DNA of 64,000 nt. It comes from Cinnamomum chago. Taxonomy: Eukaryota; Streptophyta; Magnoliopsida; Laurales; Lauraceae. The notes under the pieces are model-generated. The model saw nothing but the letters and a program-made list of their open reading frames with translations. It searched no databases and was not told the origin of the DNA. How positions within the stretch are numbered: the stretch's first letter is position 1; each line of letters begins with the position of its first letter. Of this stretch, positions 33,665-45,275 are shown piece after piece. The translations under genes were made by a program, and so were the position numbers. The DNA lies in assembly GCA_038049695.1 (NCBI GenBank), contig CP142457.1, positions 25,186,501-25,250,500 of the forward strand. Direction: 5' to 3'.

Positions 33665-34606
33665 TTTGTTGTTAAGAACCTCCATTGCTTGAAGGTACTA
33701 GTATGATTGGGTAAGATTTATACCCATTCGAAGAGTAAAAAATGTTTAGCCAACATATATGGGGTTACAAGTGTCACCGGTCTAAAGTGGTCACAGAGAC
33801 ACTTGTCGCAAGGGTTTATTTGAGAAGCCAATGAATATCATACTTAGCATTTTGCAAAGGCATCGGCGAGTTGGAAGTGAAGAGAGAAACCTTTGCATTT
33901 GGATAGGTGAAGAAAAAGAGTAAAGTGAAGTTAAATGGCCCTAAATTTTAAAATTTTCAATCCTACTCTATTAGGATGAGTTTGGCCCGACAGACGAAGT
34001 ATTGTTGTCGGCACCAAACTTTATTTTCACACCAAGCATCCAAAAAGAGTGAAGTGAAGTATTCTAACTTAAACTTCAACTCAGTTCTCTCCCACTTCAC
34101 TTCTTATATGAAATCTATTTCACTTTACTCCACTCCTCATTTATCCAAATAGCTCGTAGAGACTTCCAATCTCTGTTTATTTTTAATTCTTTGTAAAAGG
34201 GACGCCGGCGATTCACAAGATCAACTAGGAGCTAGTATTGGCCCAATATTCTAGTTGTAATTGTAGCACCTCATTTGCAACTTTTTGTTGTTCTTTTTGA
34301 GCATTTTGGCTCACTCACCATACAAATTTGGGAAATAAATTTTCTTATTAAGAACATTAATTTGTTAAATCCCTTGTCAGAGACCTCCACATGAAACCGT
34401 AAACATAGGTAGGGCAAAACTTTTGCAGGCCTGCCAATTTAAGGGTCATGCTGGGACTATATTGGACCAAACTATCCCATATTTATTATTATAATATATA
34501 ATTATATAAATATATTATATAATTACCAAAATACCAGATTTTCTCTCCTTTTACATATGTGATTTATTTTACAATGCATATTAACTACAAGTGTAAATAT
34601 ATGAAA
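33665..34606. other. Intergenic stretch, nothing recognised
   Basis: Short stop-rich frames only. An AT-rich palindromic patch lies near 34480-34525. Confidence 0.4.
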
Positions 34607-34716
34607 GGGAGATGCTCCTATGATAAATATCTCTCACCTTATATGAGAGATTGGATTGAGGCCACCATTCCTATCTCTCATAAAAGGTGAGAGCATATTT
34701 CATAGGAGCATCTCCC
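34607..34716. mobile_element. 110-bp Mutator-type MITE with 9-bp target duplication
   Basis: GGGAGATGCTCCTATGA and its reverse complement TCATAGGAGCATCTCCC are the ends, and the arms extend to about 35 bp (CTCTCACCTT / AAAGGTGAGAG). TATATGAAA is exactly repeated at 34598-34606 and 34717-34725. It belongs to the same family as the two copies at 55583-55919. Confidence 0.85.
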
Positions 34717-34764
34717 TATATGAAATTATCCTTTATAATTACAGTAAATAAATATTGATATTTT

Positions 34765-35750
34765 TCATCTACATATTATTCAATTCCATACAAACAACAA
34801 GCCCTTTTAACAACAAAATTCCTATACATTCCAATTTCATCCAATGAACAAGTTGTCTGATGCAATCACTTCCTAAGCATACATATTCAATTCCATGCAA
34901 ACAAATAGGCCCATGTGCCAAGAAATTCCTATGTATTCGAATTTCATCCACATATAGGCCCATTTGAACCAATTACTTCCCTTGTATTTCAGTTAAACAA
35001 GTCCAATTGACAATAATTTCTACGTAGTCCAGTTACATTCAAACATACATGGCCATTTCATGTATTCCAATTCCATGGAAACAAACATGCCAATTAAATA
35101 ATGAATTACCATATATTCTAATTCCATGTAGAGATTATAGGCTCATTTGAATCAATTAATTCCTATGTATTATAATTCCATGCAAATAAATAGGCCCATT
35201 TGACTATGACGTCCTTTGTATTCCAATTCAATGCACACAAAAGTCCTACTTGACAATGAATTCCTATATATTGCAATTTCATGTAAACAAATAAGCCCAT
35301 TTGAATCAATTACCACTTCTTATGTATTCCAATTCCATGCAACAACATTTAACAATGACTTCATATGTGCAATTCCATGTAATAAAAAAAGAAAAAAGAA
35401 AAAAAAGAAGGGCACATTTGACAAAGAATTCTTGTGTATTCCAATTCTATGCAAATAAACATGCCCATTTGAGTATGACGTCCTGTGTATTCCAATTCAA
35501 TGCACACAAAAGTCCTACTTGACAATGAATTCCTATATATTGCAATTTCATGTAAACAAACAAGCCCATTTGAATCAATTACCACTTCTTATGTATTCCA
35601 ATTCCATGCAACAACATTTAACAATGACTTCATATGTATTGCAATTCCATGTAATAAAAAAGAAAAAAGAAAAAAAAGAAGGGCACATTTGACAAAGAAT
35701 TCATGTGTATTCCAATTCTATGCAAATAAACATGCCCATTTGAATGAGCT
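34765..35750. repeat. Satellite-like array, about 50-bp monomers with a 269-bp higher-order duplication
   Basis: Degenerate monomers read approximately TATGTATTCCAATTCCATGC followed by AAACAAATAGGCCCATTTGA and a short variable part. Two consecutive blocks, from about 35205 and 35474, are nearly identical and 269 bp apart, including an A-rich AAAAAAGAAAAAAGAAAAAA patch. The overlapping frames that start near 35216 and 35485 are duplicates made by this repeat and are not genes. Confidence 0.8.
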
Positions 35751-37495
35751 ATACTTCTTTGTCATTTCTCGTTCTTATATTGTGTTATTGAATCTACAGT
35801 GTCACACTACTTTATTCTTTTTACCCACTTACAAAATATTTTTTACTACTCCATGACCTAAAATAAGTTTTTACTTTTTATTTTTAACTTTGTCATGTTG
35901 CTTATTGCACGCATTGCCGGTCTTAAGCTTAGATGAGGGAGGAGGATTAATATTTTGTTAACACTTGGTGCCTGATGAAAGTATCAAAAGAACATAAAAA
36001 ATTGACTTTGTTTTTTATCCTAAGACATTGGACCCACCCATGAGGGTTGGGTAAGGGCGTATTTAGTGCAAGCTGGCCTGCCTCGAGCTTGGCTTGTATA
36101 TTTTGAGGGTAGGGCAGGGACAACCTCCGACCTGACCTGGCCCTTTGGCAGCCATTGTCATGGAAGAGGAATTCAGTAGAAGACATGGATTGAGACATGG
36201 TGTATTTGATTTCACCATGTCCTTTCTCCCAGGAAATTAATTATGATCAAATTAGCTTATTTTAGACGGTCCATGAAACAGTTTTCAACTTCGTCTATTG
36301 TTTTAGGACCATCCTTATTCACAATGAAAACCACATGTTGGCTTGAAAAAGTGTTGGGTTCCCATTAGACCCATAGCAACAGAACCAACGCCTCGCCTAA
36401 ATGAAGGGTTAGGGATCTAAACCCAAATTGAGATCCATATACCTTGTGTATCTGTAAAATACACTATAGTTAGCCCCTCTCTCCCTTGGAATGCAATTGA
36501 ATTCCTAGAAATTTATGGTAAAATAGATTCCAAAGAAGGATCATTGAAAAGAGGAACACAAGACTTGAGTGGAAAGCGACATCTCATCTCTATCCAGGGA
36601 TCGATCCCTAACGGTTACGTTGTACCACATGTATTGTACCATTGACCCGACTCAAAGTAGGAAAAAAATAGTTCATCAAAGAGATGATCAGTGATGATTT
36701 AGATGAGACCTTGACTTGGCTAAGACTAGATCTGTCAAGGGTTATGATTAAGTATTCATTTTCCATCATCATCATCATCATTATCGTCAAATCCCTATTC
36801 CAATTATGTTGGGTCGACTACATATATTTCTTTTTTGGGATTTATGTTTAGGTAGTGATAAAAGTTTACGTTGACTGCCAACCTATCTAACACAGCCCGC
36901 CCAGTACTCCTCTCCTTTATTTTGGTCTCAGGATGAATAGTAAAACTCACAAAAGAGATATTATTTGATAACCATTTATTGATCTTCACCTTGTTTCTTC
37001 AATTATTTTTAAAATTCCTAGGGATTTAATACCATGCAAACAAGCAGGCCATTAATATAAGGTCATGATTTTGGTATTTGAGATGTTTAGTATAAAATCC
37101 AAAACCTGGATCTGAATTTTATTTGAATACATGCATTTTTTTATTTTTTTTTGGAACGATTTGCATACATGCATTGAACTCAATACTTAAGCCGGATAAG
37201 AAATACGGGTTCAATGGCTGAACCCATAAATTTTTGTCATCCCATTTTTCAAAATTGGGGTCCATGCCATGGTATTTGAGTACTATCATGAGACCGAATT
37301 TAATTTTTAAGTCTAACTCTCATGTCAACATTGCAACATCTAGCTTCCAACGATGGAAATAAAGATGTGGACAAAATCCAAAGAAAGAGGCCACATCCCC
37401 ACACAGAAAACATCGACACTCTCAGCCTCTCCTCAACGATAAGGAAAATCATCCAAATGCCAAATCACCAAACACATACATCTCATCTTCACATG

Positions 37496-37549
<54 letters not shown>

Positions 37550-38259
37550 TCTAGTCAAAGAAAAAAAAATGACAATTTAATAAATCAAAATTTCCCTCCA
37601 TTTGAATCCAAACAGCTAACAATAAATTTTCTCCATTTATTTCTTTGTGCAAATTTATGGATCGATCACATCTAAAAAGTGATTTGCCTCTGTCATATGT
37701 ATGACAAAAGCTCAAGCTTTCACAGGCACACCTCTGATTTAGGTAAATTCTACTGCAGAGTTAATACAATGAGGGATAGTGATTATGAGTTATGAAGAGT
37801 TTGTTGGACCCCACATGGTTTGCCCATAAGCCTCAACAGCTATTTAGAAATACGGTCAAAATTAATCCCCTTGATTACACACCCATATCGCACTAACTCA
37901 AAGCCGTTTCTCTCGCATTAATGCTTAAATCTAACCGTCCTTGGAATATTATTTATATGGTATTGAGATTTGTGTGTCATATAGCGTAATTTCATAGTAG
38001 AAGGGGTCGTGTAAGAAACCATCTCCCCTCCAATCACAAGCCTGATGGCACCCTCTCCGGATCATGCACATGCAGGTCTTTCAGTGTTCACATATAGCCC
38101 CACTGCAGAGTTACGGGAAAATAGAATTCTCTTATCTCTGTGCTCAGAGGATCTAGACTCAAGCCAAGGGCAACAAATTCTAACTTGACCCAATAACTCA
38201 TTTCACAACCAATACAGAAATTCATGACTCTCATTTTTTTTTTTATTTTTTTTTTGTAG
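35751..38259. other. Intergenic stretch without gene
   Basis: No exon-like frames. There is a (CT)n microsatellite at 37501-37546, a single TACCATGCAAACAAGCAGGCC near 37031 that resembles the satellite monomer, and a GC-rich patch at 36060-36150. The frame at 37322-37675 is driven by the CT repeat. Confidence 0.4.
37501..37546. repeat. (CT)n microsatellite
   Basis: About 23 uninterrupted TC units. Confidence 0.95.
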
Positions 38260-38345
38260 TAACTAGAATGTACTCGATCAAATTGCAACTTCTTTACTTC
38301 TAATTGAGTAAAGAAGTTGCATTTTGATCTATTACATTCTTGTTT
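38260..38345. repeat. Fold-back element, arms of about 36 bp
   Basis: GATCAAATTGCAACTTCTTTA (38276 on) pairs with AGTAAAGAAGTTGCATTTTG (to 38329), and outer blocks AGAATGTA / TACATTCT extend the arms. The loop is about 6 nt. It is a possible tiny MITE. No sure target duplication was found. Confidence 0.6.
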
Positions 38346-39016
38346 TTTAACCCTATCATTTTGACTGGAGCCTACCAAACTTTAACGGAAACAGATTCTC
38401 TGTTTGGACCAAAATGAGCCTACGGAAACGGATTCTTTGCTTGGTCAAACAGGGTGCCAAATGGGAAAATAATTTTTTTTTTCTTTTAGAGGAGATGAGA
38501 TGTCACTGATTTGACATTTCTCCCTCATATGGCACCATTAGTCCAAAGGGGGATCCGTTTCCAACTTTAACTAATTGTACCGTTCCTTGCTAGCCCAACT
38601 TAAAACTAATATTTGCTTTTTGCCACATGTGAATGCATACTCACACACTTTATAACACATAACACAGCTAGACGGAATAAAACCACATGCTAATTAACGC
38701 TCAAGGTAATTTTTTTTCCTTTTCTTACAAGCTTTTTGACTCAACAATACTATCCCCAATGCATGGCGATCCTTATGCCACTCCATCATGCACGAAGCCA
38801 CCGTACGCTTAGATTTGGTTGTGGCCTACTCATGTACAAAAAATGGACCCCACCTGGTCATCTTAACCCCTCAATTAATGGTCCATAAAATTTTATCGTT
38901 AAAAATGGATGTACACCTGTTATAGAAATCTAGTCCATTCAAATGGTTGCAAACCCAAAATCCAAACATAATTAGGAGGTCTTATATGTTGTCCATTTAG
39001 GTGTTTGCCAACCTTA
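38346..39016. other. Upstream intergenic DNA of the PGK gene
   Basis: No gene. A direct repeat of CGGAAACGGATTCT-like text occurs near 38387 and 38425. No recognisable promoter element this far out. Confidence 0.4.
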
Positions 39017-39178
39017 AGGGGTAACTCAATTCCCCTAGGACCACGGTTTGCATCCGAAGATTGTCCATTCGATACTACACTACCACACTGGGGCTACAGG
39101 AGAGTTTACCCGACTTCTCCGAAGAATTAGTCCAACTCAAAGAATTGAGAACCCTCGATAGCAATAAAAAAAAAAAAA
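39017..39178 (+). mobile_element. tRNA-derived SINE, copy 1 (upstream of PGK)
   Basis: Shares with the copy at 44613-44788 the blocks CCTAGGACCACGGTTTGCA, ACTGGGGCTACAGGAGAG and CGATAGCAA plus an A-rich tail. TGTTTGCC occurs at 39002-39009 and again right after the tail at 39179-39186, a likely target duplication. Its box A and box B have decayed compared with copy 2. Confidence 0.7.
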
Positions 39179-39562
39179 TGTTTGCCCCACTATGCGGTGC
39201 ACATAGCTATTTAAAAAAAAATAAAAATAAATCTATACCGCTTGACAAATGCCTACAACTCTACATCATTTACAGTCCCAAAGCCATTGCCAATTTGCCA
39301 TCCGTTTCTTGGCCACTCTTTCTTGCCTCTCAAACAAACACCACATACTCATCTCTCGTCCTTTTCGACATAACATCCACACACACACACCAGGAATCAA
39401 TCTTCTCTCTCACACTCTTCTCCTCAACTCATATCACTCAATTCGATTCTATTTTATTCATCCCTCGCTGTAAACAAAGAACAGGAATACAAAAGAAAAG
39501 AAAGGAACTTGTTTCTCACACCTCCTTTCACTTCTCAAAGCGCTCTCTCTCTCTCTCTCTTC
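39179..39562 (+). promoter_or_regulatory. Presumed promoter and 5' leader of the PGK gene
   Basis: A TATA-like TATTTAAA lies at 39208-39215, about 350 bp before the ATG. A CT-rich tract (39541-39560) lies immediately before the ATG, as in many plant leaders. The transcription start cannot be placed from sequence. The SINE tail ends at the left border of this segment, so the core promoter may lie partly in young repeat-flanking DNA. Confidence 0.3.
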
Positions 39563-42500
39563 ATGGCTTCTGCAGCAACACCCACCTCCCTCTCTCTCCT
39601 CCAATCCTCCTCCTCCTCTTCCTCTTCTCGCAACCGCTCATCGACCCAAGTCGCCACATCCCGCCGCCTCCACGCCGGCGGCCTCCGATCGGCGCCTCTC
39701 CGCAGCATCGGCTTCTCCGCCGCTGACCCGCTCCTGGCCCTCAACGTGGCTGCCAAGGTGGGGTCCGGAAAGGGGTGGGGCCCACGTGGGGTGGTGTCGA
39801 TGGCGAAGAAGAGCGTGGGAGATCTGTCGGCGGCGGATTTGAAGGGGAAGAAGGTGTTCGTGAGGGCTGATCTGAATGTGCCGTTGGATGACAATCAGAA
39901 GATCACAGATGATACCAGGATAAGGGCTGCAATTCCCACCATTAAGCATTTGATTGCAAATGGGGCTAAGGTCATCCTCTCCAGCCATTTGGTGAGACCC
40001 CAGATTCTTCTCTTCTTTTTTTGCTTCTTTATTCTTTTTTTCTGTGTATATGTTTTCTTTCATTAATTTTGCGCGCGCGCACACATATATATATATATAT
40101 ATTTCTTTTATATGTGAGAGGGTTGTATGAATTATGAATGCTTGAATTGGGTTTTGGTTTGTTTAGTTTGTTGATTGTTTTTTATGGGCTTTCTTTTTTT
40201 TTTAATTGGGAAAATTTGATTATTTTTTGTTTTCTAATTTTTTCCTTTATTTTCAGATATAAGTATCAATTGGGTTAGCAGGTTCTTTCTCTCATAAGCT
40301 CTTGATGATTTATATTTTTCTGAATTGGGATTTAATAGCATAAAACCATTGCAGAAAATTGGAAAGGTATGAGCTAAAATAAGAAAAAAAAAATAGAAGT
40401 AAAAAAGAAATTCAATAATTTGATCTACCATTTAAAAGGATTCCATATTTAGATCTTTAAGGAATTCTAACATAAGAAGAGAGGAGGATGGAAAATTCAG
40501 CTGGTTAAAAGAAAAGAAAAAAAGTTGATCAAACAATCCTATTGAGATTAAGGAAATATTAGAAAAAGTGGCAATCAACTAGAAAGGTTAAATAAGTGCA
40601 AATAAAAAAAAGAAAAAAGGAAGCACGTGGTAATCAACTGAATTTTACCACTAGAGTCCATTGCAATGTTTTATGTCATCAATATTGGACTAGTGAAATG
40701 TCAGGAATGGAAGTTGCAATTATAGACGAACTCATGGTAGAGTGGAAAGTGCTCACTACTTCAATGTTGAGGTGTTGTGAGTTCAAGTCATGTTACCTAT
40801 CCACACACACTCAACAAAAGGAGAAAAAGAAGCCACTATTGGTGATTTGAGAAATGATGTGGGAATGTGAGGTGTAGAGTAATCGGCAGGTCCATTGGTG
40901 GTGATCCATGAATGATCTGGGGATATATGGTATAAATATGGATTCGTGAGGAATGGTGTGGGGGTGTGAGGTGCAGAGTTGCTGGCACTTGGTGGGTCCA
41001 TGAATGACCTAGGGACCTAAGGTAGAAGAATACATGAAGAATGATGTGGAGACATGATATTTAAGGATATGTGAGGAATGATGTGGACACTTGAGAAGTA
41101 AAGTTGCTGGTGGGTTCATTTCAAATGGTCCATGAGTATAACACATTAGGTTACCGAGAAAATTTATACTTTATTGGTCCACAACTAATTCCTCTGCCAT
41201 ATGTCATGTCTTGGCATCTATTAGTCCCACGCCCGTAAAAGGTAGGATCGGCATGAGTCTCAAAACAAGTTTTGAGTAGTCTACTTTTGGTATTGCTAGT
41301 CGAGTCTTGGTTGAGTTTTAAAAATATAACCAAGTATTTTGAAAAGTATTTTGAGTTCAACATAAAAGTTTTTATATTTGGCTTTTATGGGAGTCGACTC
41401 AAAATCTTCTCAAACTTGAGTTGTTTGAGTTTCAACTTAGGGTTGATAAAATTTGAAACTAAGGTTGGATCTGAATTCTCATTCTTTTCTTCCTTTTCAG
41501 GGCCGCCCTAAAGGCGTTACACCAAAATTCAGCTTGGCTCCTCTTGTACCTAGGCTGTCTGAACTCCTCGGTGTCACAGTATGCATCCTTTTGCTAACAC
41601 CGCCCAAGTTATAGAGGCTTTAATACAGTAAATTAGAACCGTGTTTTGCTTCCTTTAATCCTTTGCAATTACAATACAGGTCGTCAAAGCTGATGACTGT
41701 ATCGGTCCAGAAGTAGAAAAAATGGTGGCTGCACTTCCCGAAGGAGGTGTTATTCTTCTTGAGAATGTGAGATTTTATAAGGAGGAAGAGAAGAATGAAC
41801 CAGAGTTTGCTAAGAAGCTTGCTTCCCTTGCTGACTTCTATGTGAATGATGCATTTGGTACTGCACACAGAGCACATGCATCAACAGAGGGGGTTACAAA
41901 GTTCTTGAAGCCTTCGGTTGCTGGCTTCCTTCTGCAAAAGGTAGAAAAATTATGTTCTTGTCCTCATCCTGTCGAGAGTAATTGCCACTAAAAAGATCAG
42001 CCTGTGTGTGTGAAACCTTTTCTCTGTGTAGGTGTATTGTGTACTGGTTGAAGAGCATCACTTAACAGTTTCATCATCTCGATGAAGCAACTCTACTTCG
42101 AGCCAATATTTTCATTATATGATTTTTATTCTTGAGAACTTGGTTGATTTTATTTTCCATTTCTAGTGGCTTTCATGATGCCTGTTGGGTGTTGAATTTA
42201 ACACCTGAACTTTTTGGTTGATTCAGGAGCTTGATTATCTTGTTGGGGCTGTTTCAAGTCCCAAGAGGCCATTTGCAGCCATTGTAGGTGGCTCAAAAGT
42301 ATCATCTAAGATTGGAGTGATTGAGTCACTGCTCGAGAAAGTCGATATTCTTCTTCTTGGGGGAGGAATGATCTTCACATTCTACAAGGCACAAGGTTTG
42401 TCTGTAGGATCATCCCTTGTTGAGGAAGACAAACTTGGCCTTGCAACCTCACTTCTTGAGAAAGCCAAGTCAAAAGGGGTGTCTATCTTGTTGCCCACTG

Positions 42501-44040
42501 ATGTTATTATTGCTGACAAGTTCGCGCCCGATGCAAACAGCAAGGTTTGTTGCTTAGGCACACATGAGTGCATAACTTTTTAGATTCCATTTCAGCCTGC
42601 TTGGATATCACCAGTCCACTAGTTGGATCTTGATGAGCAATATCACTTCTCACCCCATTTAAAAGGGTCAGAATATTCAGATGCAACAGATTGGTAGACC
42701 ATTCAATTCACAATTTCTACAGAAGGGATTAATAGTCCCTCTTCTCTAATCCATGGATGTCCATCCAGTCTCGTGTTCTATAGAAATCCAAACAGGCTCT
42801 TAGATATAAGTGAGACACTTTGTTATTGATTAGTCTTATCCTTTATGAGGCCTTGTTGCCGATTGAGTCTCTACTTTTGGAAATGTAAATCATACATATA
42901 TATCATAGGAAAAATATCCATCTTATCATTTCTTTTCCCTTATGGTGATTTAGTTTAACAATTAATCACTTGCACTTATGCAAGTTTAACAATTAATCAC
43001 TTGCACTTATGCAAACTTGATTGGCCTTTGTTGAATTTGACTTTCGAGGTTGACCACTTCTGATATTAGTTTTTTCACCAAGGAAACTATCTGGTGTTTT
43101 GCAGGTTGTACCGTCATCTAGTATCCCAGATGGTTGGATGGGATTGGATATTGGACCCGATTCTGTGAAAACATTCAATGATGCGTTGGAGACTACCAAG
43201 ACGGTTATTTGGAATGGGCCCATGGGAGTCTTTGAATTTGAGAAGTTCGCAGTCGGAACAGAGGCATGGACATTCATTCATTTATAGAAAGCCTCTTTTT
43301 CTTTCTTCTCTCTCTACACACACACGCGTTTATTGCAATTACATAATCCTACATCATGGATATATAGTACCCAATTACTATCATCATATCTCAGTCAATT
43401 TTAGGTTTATGCTTGTAAATTTTGCCACCCCTCTGGTTGATTTGAGGCGCATTGTTCCCTGTTCCAGTCCTGGATATCCCAAATTTTCTTAGATTGGAAG
43501 ATGCTGTGGCCTTAAGATCGATGGTTAAGACAGGCGCCAATACCCATATAGTCAGAGTTATGAATGGGTGATGAAGGTGTTTGATCTGGGAGATTCTGTA
43601 ACATCCTGGGTCATCAGACAACAGGCTCATAAGTAGAGCCAAGACCTTAAAATACTTGCATTATATCATTAGTTTTGGGATTCATATCACTTTCTAATTG
43701 TTCTATTCAAGAATAGACAATGGATGCAAAATTGTTCATGGAACATACAATTTATGCAATTGATTGTTTATCCTATCGCATAACATTATGATTTTGTTCA
43801 GCAATCAAGGCTAACCTTCTTTAATCGCAGTCGGTTGCAAAGAAGCTAGCTGAACTCAGTGGAAAGGGAGTGACAACAATCATCGGAGGTGGTGACTCTG
43901 TTGCAGCTGTGGAGAAAGTAGGAGTTGCCAGCGTGATGAGCCACATCTCCACAGGGGGTGGTGCGAGCTTGGAGTTGTTGGAAGGCAAGGAACTTCCCGG
44001 AGTTCTCGCTCTCGATGAAGCTGTACCTGTTGCCGTCTAA
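39563..44040 (+). CDS. PGK1: Chloroplast phosphoglycerate kinase, six exons, apparently intact
   Basis: Transfers phosphate between ATP and 3-phosphoglycerate. In the plastid this is the Calvin-cycle step that makes 1,3-bisphosphoglycerate. Exons: 39563-39991, 41501-41578, 41680-41940, 42227-42544, 43105-43263, 43831-44040. They join in phase 0 to a 484-residue product, the usual plastid length. Residues 1 to about 78 are a Ser/Ala/Arg-rich transit peptide, and mature protein begins near VVSMAKKS. The PGK signature [14 protein letters not shown] (97-110), the SSHLGRPKG substrate loop (spanning the first splice), [34 protein letters not shown] and [16 protein letters not shown] are all present. 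Five introns. The last has a GC donor (43264) and a normal AG acceptor. The start is the first ATG after a CT-rich leader, in a good context. The gene symbol is by homology. No cytosolic paralogue is in the window. Confidence 0.96.
40727..40832 (+). mobile_element. SINE-like tRNA-derived fragment in PGK intron 1
   Basis: Box A-like TGGTAGAGTGG (40735-40745) and box B-like GAGTTCAAGTC (40779-40789) stand 34 bp apart, as in tRNA-derived SINEs, and an A/G-rich tail (AAAAGGAGAAAAAGAAG) follows. It differs from the other SINE family in the window. Confidence 0.55.
42953..43014. repeat. Exact 31-bp tandem duplication in PGK intron 4
   Basis: GTTTAACAATTAATCACTTG plus CACTTATGCAA occurs twice without a mismatch. 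It is intronic and outside the splice signals. Confidence 0.9.
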
Positions 44041-44612
44041 AGGCGGAGTTTTTTTCTTCTTTAATTATTCTTCACCTTCTGGGTCATGTTCTTTTTGCTA
44101 GGGGCTGTACAAGAGAAGTTTTATGTTTGGGAAAATCAAGGGTGGTTCATGTTGTAGGGCAGTTTGTTCAAATAAGATGACACTTCAATGACACTTCCCT
44201 TCTAACTTGCTGGTAATGAATGGATTTAAGACCAAATGACACCTAAAAGGCCCGAAGCATGCTTTGTATTGAATTCGTAGGAACTCATTGTAAAATAATT
44301 GGATTGGATCTACTGAAGGAGCACTAAAGAGGGGAGGTTTGAAGTATAACAAAGTAACGAAACTTGGTTAATGAATAGAGAGGAAACTGAGGAAAGAACA
44401 TTGTGTGACAATATTAATTTCTATCTACATATATGGGAGTCAATTGGGTTAGATATTGTAGCTTTGGTCTTGCATTCCTTCAGAGACAAATCGTTATTAA
44501 AAACTAAAAACAAGACCTTTATTGTTTGGATTCTGGATAAAAAAAAATTCCAAAATGTTAATGGCTTCATATCGATGATTAGTTTATGTAACCTTATTTA
44601 TAAAAAAATCAT
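44041..44612. other. 3' untranslated and flanking DNA of PGK
   Basis: T-rich sequence follows the stop. AATAAG at 44173-44178 is a possible polyadenylation signal. No other gene. The frame at 44371-44625 has no recognisable motif. Confidence 0.4.
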
Positions 44613-44788
44613 AGGGGTAGTTTAGTTGGCCTAGGACCACGGTTTGCACCTGGAGGTTGTGGGTTTGAAACTGCACTACTACACTGGGGCTACAGGAGAG
44701 GTTACCTGGCTTCCCTCCGAGTCCAGAGGGATTAGTCCAGCCTAAAGAGTTGGGAATCTTCCGATAGCAAAAAATAAAATAAAAAAAA
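44613..44788 (+). mobile_element. tRNA-derived SINE, copy 2 (downstream of PGK)
   Basis: A good pol III promoter: box A TAGTTTAGTTGG (about 44618-44629) and box B-like GGTTTGAAACT (44662-44672). The body is shared with the copy at 39017-39178. The end is GATAGCAAAAAATAAAATAA plus A. Weak flanking similarity (TTTATAAAA before and after) may be the target duplication. It is better preserved than copy 1. Confidence 0.75.
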
Positions 44789-45275
44789 TTTATAAAATAA
44801 TTTCGAAGGTGGAAGAGGTGAATAAGCTAAAATGTGTCTTGGAAAAAGCTATGGGCCTTTTGTTTTATTTTTATTTTTGTGACTGATGGATTGAATGAAA
44901 GATTTCACGTTTTGAAAATCCAAACCACTTAAAATAATTGCGTTTCCCTTGAAGGGATGTCCCAAAGTTTCATGGAATAAAACTAACAAAAAATCTACGC
45001 ACCCCGGCTCCCATACCCCGACTGGGAGCCCGGGGTGCATACGATCTAAAACTAAAGAAGCTGGTCCAGCAATAAGGTGAGCATATGATATAAGATGATT
45101 TAACACAATTTTATATATCATTAGTATCCTATTTTATTCATTGATCACATCGCCAATCTTAAAGTCCCATTTTTTTTTACACCGATGCAGGTCCTATATA
45201 TTTTGACAATTCGGCATTTCCAATGCAAGATAGCCCTTGGGCATTAAAATTTTACTAGGGAGTCAAACTTGAAGA
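44789..45275. other. Intergenic stretch with a strong GC hairpin
   Basis: No gene. At 44999-45038 GCACCCCGGCTCCCA and TGGGAGCCCGGGGTGC form a near-perfect 15-bp stem (one bulge) with a 9-nt loop, in otherwise AT-rich DNA. Confidence 0.6.

Noticed and set aside
35216-35856. Two similar + strand frames (80 and 123 codons) as a tandem gene pair
   Set aside because: They are copies of the same satellite block 269 bp apart. Composition is that of the repeat, with no domain.
39061-39726. 221-codon + strand frame beginning upstream of PGK
   Set aside because: It runs through the SINE and leader in a different frame from PGK and has no homology.
39535-40084. 119- and 148-codon - strand frames over PGK exon 1
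   Set aside because: Antisense to the transit peptide and mature N-terminus of PGK. The sense protein is unmistakable.
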